A DNA stretch of 64,000 nt from CATQHW01 sp965215345 (GCA_965215345.1 CBDCDL010000002.1:2914001-2978000); one strand, 5' to 3'; shown: positions 16,686-26,086, counted from the stretch's first letter. A program made the numbers and translations. The notes: generated by a model not told the origin, from the letters alone.

Positions 16686-17204
16686 CTAAGTCCGATGCCG
16701 CCATCGCCGGGGGTCGATGTTGACAGTATGGCCCCACATCCCCCGCTTGTCCTGTCGCGCTTCCCGCTCTATGTGTTTGTACCGGTCGCTATAGGCAGCG
16801 ATCGCGTGTCCTTCCCGGACGAGCCACTCCCCGACATCCTTGCCGTTACAGGCTACGATGCCGACCGCACGTCCAAATCTGTCATAGTCCTCGACTGTGA
16901 CGTGAACTCGCTTGCCACCGATCTCGCGGATCAAGGCGCTCTTTACACGTCTTCCATGTGCGAACCAGTAGCCGTCCTGGTGCTTGGCCCGCTGATCCCA
17001 CTCGGGCGCGTCGACACCGGCGAACCGTACTTCCTGCCCGGATACGCGAATCCCGTCGCCGTCGGTGACATAGGCTTTCCCGGCGAGCGTGCCCGTGCGG
17101 CGTTGTCGGCGGGGGCTGCGTTGCTTGGGCGGGCGCTTCCTGAACAATTCCCGGAGAACCACCCACGCCGCGACGACAAGGAGGAGATAGGCCAAGAGTT
17201 CCAT
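16686..17204 (-). CDS. Membrane-anchored thermonuclease (SNase-like)
   Basis: 172 aa. An N-terminal membrane segment (MELLAYLLLVVAAWVVLREL) is followed by a basic linker and a staphylococcal-nuclease fold. Catalytic residues are seen in VRFAGVDAPEWDQ (the R, D and E of the active site) and YDRFGRAVGIVACNGKDV (second Arg). GEWLVREGHAIAAY and ARQDKRGMWG are further family signatures. It should hydrolyse DNA and RNA on the outer face of the inner membrane, as a scavenging or defensive nuclease. It stands alone between two accessory loci. Confidence 0.9.
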   Translation of the reverse strand: MELLAYLLLVVAAWVVLRELFRKRPPKQRSPRRQRRTGTLAGKAYVTDGDGIRVSGQEVRFAGVDAPEWDQRAKHQDGYWFAHGRRVKSALIREIGGKRVHVTVEDYDRFGRAVGIVACNGKDVGEWLVREGHAIAAYSDRYKHIEREARQDKRGMWGHTVNIDPRRWRHRT

Positions 17205-17540
17205 CGTTCGTGTTTACTCGGCTCCGTTTCGTGTTCGGCGACTATAGCAGTCGGGACCAGTCCGGCCACCGCTCCTTCTCCGCCTCGTCGTCCGGCTGTT
17301 CGGCGAGGTCCGCCGCGCTCCGTCCTACTGTGGCTGCTGTTCAGTTCCTACCAGCTCGTGGTCCTGACCATCGTCGGCGTCCTGTTCGCGGTGTGGCGAT
17401 GAACCTGGGCTCGCGATACCGTCGCGAGTGCCCGCGGAGGATCGACGGCCATCAGTCCGCTATAATTCCCTTTACAAGAGCGTCAGTAGCCGCGTGACTT
17501 CACGTTACGTCAGCCAGAGAGTCCTGTAACCAGCCGCTCG
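17205..17540. other. Gene-free 336-bp stretch upstream of the nuclease
   Basis: No convincing coding region. On the minus strand TATAGT (17241-17246) is a possible -10 for the nuclease gene, but no good -35 stands 16-18 bases upstream of it. A plus-strand TATAAT at 17461-17466 has no downstream gene on that strand and no -35. A few short inverted repeats are present; nothing resembles a terminator with a T-run. Confidence 0.5.
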
Positions 17541-18800
17541 TCACTGCACCCACATCACCCGGTTCGACAGGATGTCGGTGAGGCTGTCGCCTGCGGGGCC
17601 TTCCTGGTAGAGGATTCCGGGGGCGGCCGGCGGCGGTACGATGCCGAGGGGCCGCTCGATGTGGGGGAACCAGTGCGCCGTGTCCGGATCGGTGGTGCTC
17701 ACCTGCTCCATGGTGAAGGAGGCGCCGCCGTCGGCGGACATGAAGCGCACGACCTCGCTGGCCGGATGGCCCCACGGAGCTTCGCCGTCCGAGATGTCCT
17801 CGGTGGTCGTCACCCCGACCAGCCGGCCCGCGGCGTCGAACACGATGCTCGGAGCCAGCCCGAAGCAGCGTCCCGGCGCCAGCTCCACCCGTTCGTTCAG
17901 GACGATGCGGCGCCAGGTCCCGTCACCGGCGGGCGTGCACAGGGTGTTGGTGCCCACGCCGCCGGACCACTCGCTGTGGACCAGCCACGGCGTGCCGTCC
18001 GGTGCCACCGCCAGCGCGCCGGCCTGCAGGGCGCTCCCGTAGTCCAGGCCGCCGGCGGCGATCACGTCGACGGTCTCGGCCGTCACGGGCAGGGTCACCT
18101 GCGTCCCGTCCGAGCGCTGCCAGGTGTGCCCGGCATCCGGACTGAACAGATAGCCGACGGTCTGGATGCGGCCGTAGGCCTCGGCGTCCGACTTCTCGTG
18201 GAAGCGGATCGTCATGTGCAGGCCCACGCGGTCGGGCGCCCAGGCGTAGGACTCGCCGAAGTGCGCGTAGTTGGGGTGGCGGGAGCTCGCCAGCAGCAGC
18301 GGCTCGCTCCAGGATCCGCCGGTGCTCCTGCGCAGCAGGTGCAGATCCCAGGGCCGTTCGTGTCCGAGCCGGCGCTCACGCGTCAGGAAGCTGTTCCGGC
18401 AGCTCAGTAGCAGCTCGTCGTCGCGGCCCACGGCGAGCTTCGGGTAGCTGTAGCCGTCGCCGATCAACTCCTCGTCCGCCCACTCCGAGGCGTCGCCGGG
18501 GCGCAGGGAGCGGCGGTAGCGGATCGCGTGGTGGTGAGGGTAATAGGCGACGTGCAGGTAGCCCTGGCTGTCGTTCACCAGCGCCGGGCCGCCGTGGTTG
18601 TCGTACGCCTCACCGATGGTGTGGGTCTCGGACCACGTCCCGCTCGCGCGGTCGAGGGTGCGGATCCGCACCCGGAACCCCTCGGCGACCGAGTCGAGCC
18701 AAGCGACGTGCACGGCGTCGTCGAGGGTGACGATCTTGTTCTCCTGCGGGTACGCGGTGGCGCGACCGCAGCCGTGCGCGGAGAGAAGCTGACCTGCCAT
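17541..18800 (-). CDS. BNR-4 repeat protein (putative polysaccharide lyase/sialidase-like)
   Basis: 419 aa; start ATG 18800 sits 6-8 bases after AGGAGGT, one of the best ribosome-binding sites in the window. Characteristic BNR-4 elements are visible: AYPQENKIVTLDDAVHVAWL, NHGGPALVNDSQGYLHVAYY with YPHHHAIRYRRSLRP, GDGYSYPKLAVG, and an Asp-box-like SPDAGHTW. BNR-4 domains occur in seven-bladed propellers including PL24/PL25-type lyases that cut ulvan-like polymers. No signal peptide is visible. It is the downstream member of a minus-strand set with a Gfo/Idh gene and a frameshifted unknown. Confidence 0.8.
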   Translation of the reverse strand: MAGQLLSAHGCGRATAYPQENKIVTLDDAVHVAWLDSVAEGFRVRIRTLDRASGTWSETHTIGEAYDNHGGPALVNDSQGYLHVAYYPHHHAIRYRRSLRPGDASEWADEELIGDGYSYPKLAVGRDDELLLSCRNSFLTRERRLGHERPWDLHLLRRSTGGSWSEPLLLASSRHPNYAHFGESYAWAPDRVGLHMTIRFHEKSDAEAYGRIQTVGYLFSPDAGHTWQRSDGTQVTLPVTAETVDVIAAGGLDYGSALQAGALAVAPDGTPWLVHSEWSGGVGTNTLCTPAGDGTWRRIVLNERVELAPGRCFGLAPSIVFDAAGRLVGVTTTEDISDGEAPWGHPASEVVRFMSADGGASFTMEQVSTTDPDTAHWFPHIERPLGIVPPPAAPGILYQEGPAGDSLTDILSNRVMWVQ

Positions 18801-18856
18801 TTCGAAACCTCCTGTGCGCGATCGAATCACGCGCCCATGTCGTTACCGCGGATGGA

Positions 18857-20080
18857 TCACAGCCACCCGGCGACCGTCCAGAACACACCTTCGCGCCCGA
18901 AGGAGCGGTCGAGCAGGCGCGCCGCGTCCGTCGTGGGGTCTGCCCCGTAGGTGGCCACGTACCGTTCGTGCAGCCGCCGTTCCAGCTCGGTCTGCTCCAC
19001 CAGGGGCAACTCCATCCAGCGCGACCCCTGCAGCGCGCTCTCCCGCGCACCGATCCACACCTCCAGATCCTTGCGTGCCTCTGCCGCCCCGTACTCCGGC
19101 GCCCGGCCCTCGGTCACCGCCCGGTGCAGGCTGGTGAGGATCGACGCCTTGGCGACGTCGTCGTGCGCGGAGAGCCCGTCTCCGATCCCGTTGCCGGCGA
19201 AAGGGTTCTCCCAGACCACCGGCGGGTCGGTGTCCACGCGGACCGCCGTCAGGACCTGCCGGTCCCCGGCCTGCTCGTGGACGTCGACGAACGGGTATCG
19301 GACCGCCTTGCCCTCCCGGTAGAGCACCAGCTCGTCGGTCGTCATCCCGTTGCCGGAGAGGTAGCCGGCGGTGCCCTCGATGTCCCAGTGGCTGCCGCGC
19401 GCTCCGGACGGCGGCATCTCGTAGAGGCAGGTCACGTCGCCTTCATGCTCGACGACGGCGCTCTCCCACCAGCGCGTGGTCTGCCGCGCGCCGCCGTAGG
19501 TGGCGTAGGGAGGGACCTGCAGCTCCTGGGCGTACCCGAGCACCCGCCTGGGATCGAGGCCCATGGCCTTGCGCACGCCGTTGAAGCCGTGATAGCTGCC
19601 CGACGCGTACCAGAGCCGGGCGTGATTGAGGGTGCCCAGCAGCCCCTGCTCGACGATCAGCCGCTTCAGCCGCTCGCGCGGCCAGCGCCAGACGTTCTCG
19701 GCGATTTCCCAGCACAGGTTGCGCTCCTTGCACGCGCGGCTCAGGAAGTCGCCGTGGGCGAGGGTGTCGCCGTAGGGGATCTCGGTGATGAGGTGACAGC
19801 CGTGCTCGACGGCGGCCAGCGCCACGACGATCTGGCCGTCGGTCGGCACCAGGACGAAGACCACGTCGGGCGTCTCGGCCCCAAGCATCTCCGTCACGTC
19901 GTCGTAGCGCTTCTCCACGCCGAAGAGGTCTCCGGCGGTGCGCAGCGCCTCGGCCCCGCTGTCGCACAGGGCGCACAGGTCGTAGCGGTCGTCGAGCTGC
20001 TTCAGAACCGCCAGGTAGCCGCGCGCCCGCGAGTGCTCGTAGGTGCCGACGCCGACCACGGCGATGCGCAACCGCTGCAC
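18857..20080 (-). CDS. Gfo/Idh/MocA family oxidoreductase
   Basis: 407 aa from GTG 20080 (VQRLRIAVVGVGTYEHSRAR), with AGGT 8 bases upstream; TTG 20083 is possible. Rossmann dinucleotide-binding N-terminus, HLITEIPYGDTLAHG in the E-K-P position, and the C-terminal domain ending in WTVAGWL. Closely related to the oxidoreductase at 12,605-13,849. It lies between the BNR-4 gene (56 bp downstream) and the frameshifted unknown (20 bp upstream), so the three are probably one transcript. Confidence 0.88.
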   Translation of the reverse strand: MQRLRIAVVGVGTYEHSRARGYLAVLKQLDDRYDLCALCDSGAEALRTAGDLFGVEKRYDDVTEMLGAETPDVVFVLVPTDGQIVVALAAVEHGCHLITEIPYGDTLAHGDFLSRACKERNLCWEIAENVWRWPRERLKRLIVEQGLLGTLNHARLWYASGSYHGFNGVRKAMGLDPRRVLGYAQELQVPPYATYGGARQTTRWWESAVVEHEGDVTCLYEMPPSGARGSHWDIEGTAGYLSGNGMTTDELVLYREGKAVRYPFVDVHEQAGDRQVLTAVRVDTDPPVVWENPFAGNGIGDGLSAHDDVAKASILTSLHRAVTEGRAPEYGAAEARKDLEVWIGARESALQGSRWMELPLVEQTELERRLHERYVATYGADPTTDAARLLDRSFGREGVFWTVAGWL

Positions 20081-20099
20081 CAAGTTACCTGCGATCGGG

Positions 20100-20890
20100 C
20101 TACCCGCCACTCGCGCAGTCGGCCAGGAAGGCGTCGTGCAGGGGCACCAGCGGCGAGAGAGACGCATCGGTCCCGGTGACCTGGAAGCGCGCCCGCGCCG
20201 TGCGCCCGGAGCCCGGCACCAGGTCGTCCCCGAACAGCGACAGGTACAGCGGGTTCTGGTCCTTGAAGTGATCGGCGAGGTTGGGGGTGTCGTAGCCGGA
20301 GATCACCGCATAGCAGTCCTCGGGGGTTGACATGAGTACCGCGGCCACGCGGCTGTCGGGATCGGTCTGGCACATCAGCGGTCGGGCATAGAAACGCTGA
20401 GGGTTCCACCGCTCAGGACCGGCGCGATCCACTGATCCTGATCGGGCGGATCGGCGAACTGACCGCCCGCCACGAAGACGTGCGGCACCATCGACGTGTC
20501 GAAGTAGCTCGACAGGAAGACCTCGTACGCGGGATAGGGCCAGTGGGAGCGGACCGTGACCGCCAGGTCGATGATGTTGGGCTCCTTGACGTGATAGGTC
20601 GCGGTCAGCTCGGCCTTGTGCTCCTCGCTCGGCTCGAATCGGACCTCCAGGGAGTCGCCCTCGGCGCGGACCGACCGCTCCAGCAGGCGCGCCTGGCCCA
20701 TCCAGTGGTTGGTCGAGAACAGCAGGAAGAGGTTGAAGACGTCGAACTTCGGGTGCACGACCTGGATGCCGGTGGGCTTGTGCAGGACCTCCTTGACGCC
20801 GTGGCGCTCACCGTAGGGCTGGATGAACCCGCGCAACTCCTCCGTCTCGAACTCCCACACATCGTTGCTCGCAGCGTGGATGAGCGCCAT
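20100..20890 (-). CDS. Unknown protein, frameshifted near 20,400
   Basis: Two overlapping minus-strand frames appear to be one protein. The first (start ATG 20890, behind GGAGGAACACC) reads MALIHAASNDVWEFETEELR and ends DPPDQDQWIAPVLSGG. The sense continues in another frame with RWNPQRFYARPLMCQTDPDS, EDCYAVISGYDTPNLADHF and VPLHDAFLADCASGG. A one-base change in the stretch 20,395-20,420 would join them into about 260 aa. I do not recognise the family; the beta-rich, aromatic character would suit a carbohydrate-related protein. It is the first gene of the BNR-4/Gfo-Idh set. Confidence 0.6.
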
Positions 20891-21020
20891 GGTGTTCCTC
20901 CAGGGGTCGCTTCGCGTCGTCGAAGACGGGAAGTATCGAGCGTAAGGCGGTGGGAATCAAGGGAGCAGCGTTCCCTGTCGGCTGCTTGAGCGCCAACGGC
21001 TCCGGGTCGAGAATAGGCCG

Positions 21021-22571
21021 ATGATCCGGCGCAGGCTGCCCATCGGCATGCAGACTCTCCGCGAGGTGAGGGAGGAGCACTGCTACTACGTGGACAAGAC
21101 GGCCTACGTCGAGCGGCTGCTCCACGAGGGCAAGCACTACTTCCTGTCCAGGCCGCGGCGGTTCGGCAAGAGCCTGTTCCTGGACACGCTGAAGGAGTTC
21201 TTCGAGGGAAACCAGGCGTTGTTCGCCGGACTGCACATCCACGACCGGCACGACTGGTCGAGGCGGCATCCGGTGGTGCGGCTGAGCTTCGGCGGCGGCA
21301 ACTTCAAGGATCCCGACCTGCTGGAAGCCAACGTCATGGAGCAGCTCGCCGCCGCCGAACGGCGCATGGGCGTGGTCTCCGAGTACCTGACGGCGGCCGG
21401 CCGCTTCGCCTTTCTCCTGGAAGCCCTGCACGGGAAGGCGGGACAGCGGGTGGCGGTGCTGGTGGACGAGTACGACAAGCCGATCCTGGACGCGCTGGTG
21501 GAGACCCCGGAGGTGGCGCGCGCCAACCGCGACTACCTGCGCGGCCTGTACGGCGTGATCAAGGACTGCGACGCGCACGTGCGGTTCACGTTTCTCACCG
21601 GGATCAGCAAGTTCTCGAAGGTGAACCTGTTCTCGCAACTGAACAACCTCATCGATCTCACGCTGGATCCGGTCTACTCGTCGATCTGCGGCTACACGGA
21701 GGCCGACCTGGACACGGTGTTCTCGCCGGAGCTCGAGGGGCTGGACCGCGAGCGGGTGCGCGAGTGGTACAACGGCTATCGCTGGCTGGGCGCCGAGAAG
21801 GTGTACAACCCGTACGACGTGCTGCTGCTGTTCCGCCGCCGGCGGTTCGCCGCCCACTGGTTCGAGACCGGGACGCCGGCGTTCCTGGTGGACACGCTGT
21901 TCGAGCGGCGGGTGGCGTCGGTGTCGCTGGACCAGACGGTGAGCACGGAGGAGCTGTTGTCGACGTTCGACGTGGGCAAGATCGGCACGGAGGCGTTGCT
22001 GTTCCAGACCGGCTACCTGACGATCACCGGAGAAGAGGAGCTGGGCGGAGAACCGCTGTATCGCCTGGGCTACCCTAACCGGGAGGTGCGCCAGAGCCTG
22101 AACCGGGTTCTGCTCGGTCAACTCGTGCAGGACGTGAAGCAGCAAATGGCCAACAGCACGCGTCTGGCGCGGCTGCTTGCGGCGCACGACTGCGCCGGCC
22201 TGAAGGAGATGTTCCAGTCGTTCTTCGCGAGCATCCCGTACGAATGGCACACGAGCAACGACATCGCGAGCTACGAGGGCTACTACGCGAGTGTGTTCTA
22301 CTCGTATTTCGCGGCGCTGGGCTACGAGATCGCGGTCGAGGAGTCGAGCAGCCACGGCCGTCTGGACATGGCGGTGCGCACCGCCGGGCACGTGTACCTG
22401 TTCGAGTTCAAGGTAGTGGAGATGGCGCCGCCGGGGTCGGCGCTCGCCCAGTTGCAGGAGCGGGACTACGCGGCCAAGTACCGGGGCTCGGGCGAGCCGA
22501 TCCACCTGATCGGCGTGGAGTTCAGCCGCCGGACGCGCAACGTCACGGCATTCCAGGTGGCCGACGGCTGA
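21021..22571 (+). CDS. AAA-ATPase-like protein with PD-(D/E)xK nuclease domain (AAA-ATPase_like + DUF1703)
   Basis: 516 aa. The N-terminal part has the family opening (LPIGMQTLREVREEHCYYVD), a Walker A-like SRPRRFGKSLFLDTL near residue 45, and a Walker B-like VAVLVDEYDKPI near residue 150. The C-terminal about 120 residues contain a PD-(D/E)xK nuclease core: GYEIAVEESSSHGRLDMAV and VYLFEFKVVE. These two-domain proteins are very common in gut and environmental bacteria, often in many copies, and may be selfish or defence-related. Their activity is not established. It is divergent from the frameshifted unknown at 20,890. Confidence 0.9.
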   Translation: MIRRRLPIGMQTLREVREEHCYYVDKTAYVERLLHEGKHYFLSRPRRFGKSLFLDTLKEFFEGNQALFAGLHIHDRHDWSRRHPVVRLSFGGGNFKDPDLLEANVMEQLAAAERRMGVVSEYLTAAGRFAFLLEALHGKAGQRVAVLVDEYDKPILDALVETPEVARANRDYLRGLYGVIKDCDAHVRFTFLTGISKFSKVNLFSQLNNLIDLTLDPVYSSICGYTEADLDTVFSPELEGLDRERVREWYNGYRWLGAEKVYNPYDVLLLFRRRRFAAHWFETGTPAFLVDTLFERRVASVSLDQTVSTEELLSTFDVGKIGTEALLFQTGYLTITGEEELGGEPLYRLGYPNREVRQSLNRVLLGQLVQDVKQQMANSTRLARLLAAHDCAGLKEMFQSFFASIPYEWHTSNDIASYEGYYASVFYSYFAALGYEIAVEESSSHGRLDMAVRTAGHVYLFEFKVVEMAPPGSALAQLQERDYAAKYRGSGEPIHLIGVEFSRRTRNVTAFQVADG

Positions 22572-22600
22572 CCCATGAGCACGATGGGGTCCTGGACAGG

Positions 22601-23170
22601 ATGAGCGGTGAGACTTCCTCCCCGGCGTACCCGGTACAGGAATACGAGCCCCGGCAGCTCAGCATGACCATGCGCCGCGACCGGTTGCTGCGGCTCTCGG
22701 GCACGCGGGTGCGCGAGGGCTATGAGCTGCGCCGGTGCCGGGCGGGCGACAGCGATGGCATCGCCGGCGTGCTGGACGCCAGCGGCTTCCAGGGGTGGAC
22801 GGCCGAGAGAGTCGCGGACTACCTGGCAGAGCCGGAGCGCGGCGAAGGCTCGCGCGTCGTCGCCCGCGGCACCCGGATCGTCGCCTCCACCTTCGCCTCC
22901 TGGCAGGAGTTGGGCCGCGTCGGTGTACTGGACTACGTGGCCTGTCACCCGGAGCACAGAGGACGGGGGCTCGGCCGCGCGGTGTGCCTGGGGGTGCTGG
23001 AGTTCTTCGCGGGGCGCGGCTACGAGTCGGTGACGTTGCTGACCGACGACGTCAGGCTGCCGGCGATCGCCCTCTACCTCTCGCTGGGCTTCGCGCCCGA
23101 CATGACGCGCGAAGACATGCCGGGCCGTTGGCAGGCGGTCAGGCACCAGCTCGCCGCGAACAGCCGATGA
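22601..23170 (+). CDS. GNAT family N-acetyltransferase
   Basis: 189 aa from ATG 22601. The GNAT core is clear: YELRRCRAGDSDGIAGVLDA (strand 1), VGVLDYVACHPEHRGRGLGR (motif A, acetyl-CoA pyrophosphate loop R-G-R-G-L-G-R) and YESVTLLTDDVRLPAIALYL followed by SLGFAPDM. The first about 45 residues are extra to the fold. Its stop overlaps the next start (ATGA at 23167-23170). Substrate is unknown; similar pairs of a GNAT gene and a Gfo/Idh gene are found in sugar-catabolic neighbourhoods. Confidence 0.87.
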   Translation: MSGETSSPAYPVQEYEPRQLSMTMRRDRLLRLSGTRVREGYELRRCRAGDSDGIAGVLDASGFQGWTAERVADYLAEPERGEGSRVVARGTRIVASTFASWQELGRVGVLDYVACHPEHRGRGLGRAVCLGVLEFFAGRGYESVTLLTDDVRLPAIALYLSLGFAPDMTREDMPGRWQAVRHQLAANSR

Positions 23171-24282
23171 GCGCGCTGGAAGCGATCAGCGTCGGGATCG
23201 TCGGCGCGGCCGGCCGCGGCGGTCGGCTCCGCCACGCGTTCGAGTTGCTGGACGCGGTGCGGATCACGGCGGTGTGCGACATCGACGCCGACGGTCTTGA
23301 GCGGGCGCGGCACGAGCTCGGCGCGTCCGAGGCGTACCTGGACTACGAGGAGATGCTGGAGCGCTCGGACCTGGACGCGGTCATCGTCGGCACGCCGATG
23401 CCCCTGCACGCGCCGCAGGCGATCGCGGCGCTGGAGCGCGGCGTGCACGTGCTGAGCGAGGTTCCCGCGGCCGTCTCGATCGACGAGTGCCGGCGCCTGG
23501 TGCAGGCGTCCCGCCGCAGCCGGGCGAGCTATATGTTGGGTGAGAACGTCACCTACACCCGGCCCAACATGATCGTGCAGGAGATGGTCCGGAGAGGCGA
23601 ATTCGGCACTCCGTACTATGCCGAGGGCGAGTACCTGCACGAGCTCAAGGGCCTGAACGAGGTCACCCGGTGGCGGCGGCGGTGGCAGACCGGGATCAAC
23701 GGCGTGACCTACGGAACGCACAGCTTGGGGCCGATCCTGCAGTGGATGCCCGGCGACCGCGTGGTGAGCGTGTGCTGCGCGGGCAGCGGCCACCACTACC
23801 GCGACCCGCGCGGCGACGAGTACGAGAACGAGGATTCCTGCCTCATGTTGTGCCGCATGCGCGCAGGCGGCTTGGTGAAGATCCGCGTCGACATGCTCTC
23901 GGACCGGCCGCACTCGATGATGAACTTCCAGCTCCAGGGCACCGATGGGTGCTACGAGTCCGCTCGCGCTGCCGGCGAACGGGACCGCATCTGGTTGCGG
24001 TCGCGCTCGCCGGACGCCAACACGTGGCTGGACCTGGAGGAAGTGGCCGATCCGTTCCTGCCGGAAGCGTGGCGCGCTCACGGCGAGCTGGCGCGCACGG
24101 CCGGCCATGGCGGCGGCGACCTCCTGGAGATCCTGGACTGGGTGAACGCGATCCGCACCGGCACGCCACCGCGGATCGGCATCCACGAGGCGATGGACAT
24201 GACCGTCCCCGGCCTGGTCAGCCAGCAGTCGATCGCCGCAGGCGGCCGCTGGCTGCCGGTCCCCGATTCGCGGGAGTGGTAG
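23167..24282 (+). CDS. Gfo/Idh/MocA family oxidoreductase
   Basis: 371 aa. Rossmann motif ISVGIVGAAGRGGRLRHAFE at the N-terminus, ITAVCDIDADGLERARHELG, VIVGTPMPLHAPQAIAALER, and VLSEVPAAVSIDECRRLVQA in the E-K-P region. A C-terminal domain follows, with WRRRWQTGINGVTYGTHSLG, a segment seen in members acting on glycosides or inositols. Unlike the two other intact family members in the window it belongs to a different subgroup. It is coupled to the GNAT gene by a 4-base overlap. Confidence 0.9.
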   Translation: MSALEAISVGIVGAAGRGGRLRHAFELLDAVRITAVCDIDADGLERARHELGASEAYLDYEEMLERSDLDAVIVGTPMPLHAPQAIAALERGVHVLSEVPAAVSIDECRRLVQASRRSRASYMLGENVTYTRPNMIVQEMVRRGEFGTPYYAEGEYLHELKGLNEVTRWRRRWQTGINGVTYGTHSLGPILQWMPGDRVVSVCCAGSGHHYRDPRGDEYENEDSCLMLCRMRAGGLVKIRVDMLSDRPHSMMNFQLQGTDGCYESARAAGERDRIWLRSRSPDANTWLDLEEVADPFLPEAWRAHGELARTAGHGGGDLLEILDWVNAIRTGTPPRIGIHEAMDMTVPGLVSQQSIAAGGRWLPVPDSREW

Positions 24283-24297
24283 GCGCGGGCTCGCCGG

Positions 24298-24861
24298 CTA
24301 CCGAGGTGCGCAACCGTCGGAGCGAAGCGGCTCGCGCAGCGCCTCCACCACGTCCGCAAGACGCCCGCGGAGAAAGCGGATCGTCCCCGAGATCGTCTTC
24401 GGCACCGACGGCGCCACCGTGCCGAAGGAGAGATCGATGTCCGTGCACGGCCAGTAGGACCAGCTCGAAGCCGTCGCATGGGGTGAGTTGATCGCGACCG
24501 TGAGCGGGTCGTCCCCGCGCCGCTCGGTCGCGATGAATTTCCCGCAGGCGCCGTGCAGGGGGATCTTCTCATCCGGCGCCTCCCGTCCCAGCCGGGCGAT
24601 GGCCGTGCGCTTGAGCGCGCCCTCGGGCATGTTCAGCGCCCAGCGCGCGCCGGGGACTCGGTCCCAGCGGATGACGAGGGTGCAGCGGCGGTAGGCGGCC
24701 ATGCGCTGCCGGTAGGCCGGGTCCCCGTTCCACTCCTCCACGGACCGCGCCACGTCTTCCACGCCGTCATGACGCAGCCGTTCCGCCGTGCGGCCCGCGG
24801 GCAGCGGATCCTCGGACTCGATGTCGGGATAGGGCCAGAGCGTGATACCGTCCGAGCTCAG
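24298..24861 (-). CDS. Hypothetical protein with probable CTG start
   Basis: 187 aa if started at CTG 24861. No ATG, GTG or TTG occurs in frame near there, but AGGAGG stands exactly 6 bases upstream of that CTG, an ideal spacing, and the protein reads sensibly from LSSDGITLWPYPDIES. Further on come RMAAYRRCTLVIRWDRVPGA, NMPEGALKRTAIARLG, IPLHGACGKFIATERRGDD and SSWSYWPCTDIDLSFG. I recognise no family. It is divergent from the sialidase-like gene at 24,943 and tail to tail with the Gfo/Idh gene. If CTG is not used, ATG inside (RMAAYRR) would give a shorter protein without a ribosome-binding site. Confidence 0.6.
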   Translation of the reverse strand: MSSDGITLWPYPDIESEDPLPAGRTAERLRHDGVEDVARSVEEWNGDPAYRQRMAAYRRCTLVIRWDRVPGARWALNMPEGALKRTAIARLGREAPDEKIPLHGACGKFIATERRGDDPLTVAINSPHATASSWSYWPCTDIDLSFGTVAPSVPKTISGTIRFLRGRLADVVEALREPLRSDGCAPR

Positions 24862-24942
24862 AGGGGTCCTCCTCGCGCCGGGCTCCGGGCCCGCGCCAGT
24901 ATAGGATCTCGCAACGCTTCGGGTACCGGGAGGGTAGGCGCG

Positions 24943-26073
24943 ATGAAGCACTCGGTGGTGTACAAGAAAGAAGGCCTGTACACGGGCTGGCCGCTGCCGG
25001 CGCTTCTCCCGGACGGCAGGCTCACCGTCGTGGTGCAGGTTTCGCACTTGGTCGAGCACTTCGCGCTGGGGGAGCGCATCACGCTGGTGTCCGACGATCA
25101 CGGTGAGTCGTGGTCGGAGAGCGACGATCCGTCCATTCCCTCGAACTGGCCCGGATCCTCCACCCGCGAGCGTCACGACCGCTATGAAGCCATCCTGCCG
25201 GGCGGCAGGTACCTGGCCGCCGGCGGCGTCGGCTGGGAGGTGTGGCCGGCCTCGGACCGCGCGAAGGCGGACGAGATTGGTCTGGCGGTCTTCGACGGCC
25301 CCGACCCCGCGACCGACGACCTCATCGTTGGCGGATACCGGCTGTACGTGCAGTGGTCGGACGACCGGGGACGGTCCTGGCACCGCCGGGAGTGGACGGT
25401 TCCGGGGGCGGTGCGCTTCCTGTCGTTTCCGCGCTCGGCGCCTCTGGCCGACGGGACCATCCTGGTGCCGGCCTACGACCTGGGCTGGTACAAGGACCGG
25501 CTCATCGATACCGTCAACACGCCGCCCGACGGCCCGCGCCGCGATGTCCACGCCACCTACGCGATCCGCGTGATCGGGGGAGAGACGTGCGAGCTGGCCG
25601 AGATCCCGGGGGGTGGCTTCGGCAATGAGCTCGCCCTGGTGGAGACGGCGCCGGGGACGGTCCTGGCCCACCTGCGCGACGACACCACGGGGTATCTCCT
25701 GGAGAGCTGGTCGCACGACGGCGGCCGGACGTGGTCGCGCGCCCTGCGGACCGAAATCTGGGGCTACCCGCCGCACCTGCTGAAGCTGTCCGACGGCAGA
25801 ATCCTGTGCTGCTACGGCTACCGGCGCGATCCGATGGGCGTGCGGGCCGTGCTGTCGAGCGACGGCGGCAGGAGCTGGGACCTGGAGCACGAGGTCGTAT
25901 TGCGTGACGACGCGGTGGCGACGTGGGGGAATCCGCTCGGGCAGCACTGCCCGGGCGACCTGGGGTATCCGCTGTCGGTGGAGCTGCCCGGCGGCACGAT
26001 CTTCACCACCTACTATTTCATCGAAGCGGACGGAGTCGTCCATGCCGCGGCCACCGGGTGGCGGCCGGACTGA
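24943..26073 (+). CDS. Sialidase-like BNR protein, copy 1 of a duplicated pair
   Basis: 376 aa; ATG 24943 is 10 bases after GGGAGGG. Asp-box-like motifs are SDDHGESW, SDDRGRSW, SHDGGRTW and SSDGGRSW; the fold is a sialidase-type propeller without a signal peptide. Long stretches are nearly identical in protein and DNA to the gene at 27,107-28,261, for example GYPPHLLKLSDGRILCCYGY. The main differences are a short deletion relative to copy 2 (about 8 residues after HLRDD). It ends 13 bp from the convergent RES toxin. Substrate unknown; catalytic residues of true sialidases are not obvious. Confidence 0.88.
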   Translation: MKHSVVYKKEGLYTGWPLPALLPDGRLTVVVQVSHLVEHFALGERITLVSDDHGESWSESDDPSIPSNWPGSSTRERHDRYEAILPGGRYLAAGGVGWEVWPASDRAKADEIGLAVFDGPDPATDDLIVGGYRLYVQWSDDRGRSWHRREWTVPGAVRFLSFPRSAPLADGTILVPAYDLGWYKDRLIDTVNTPPDGPRRDVHATYAIRVIGGETCELAEIPGGGFGNELALVETAPGTVLAHLRDDTTGYLLESWSHDGGRTWSRALRTEIWGYPPHLLKLSDGRILCCYGYRRDPMGVRAVLSSDGGRSWDLEHEVVLRDDAVATWGNPLGQHCPGDLGYPLSVELPGGTIFTTYYFIEADGVVHAAATGWRPD

Positions 26074-26086
26074 GCCTCGCTCCGCG

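Noticed and set aside
17461..17466. Perfect TATAAT on the plus strand
   Set aside because: No -35 element at 16-18 bases upstream and no plus-strand gene until 21,021.
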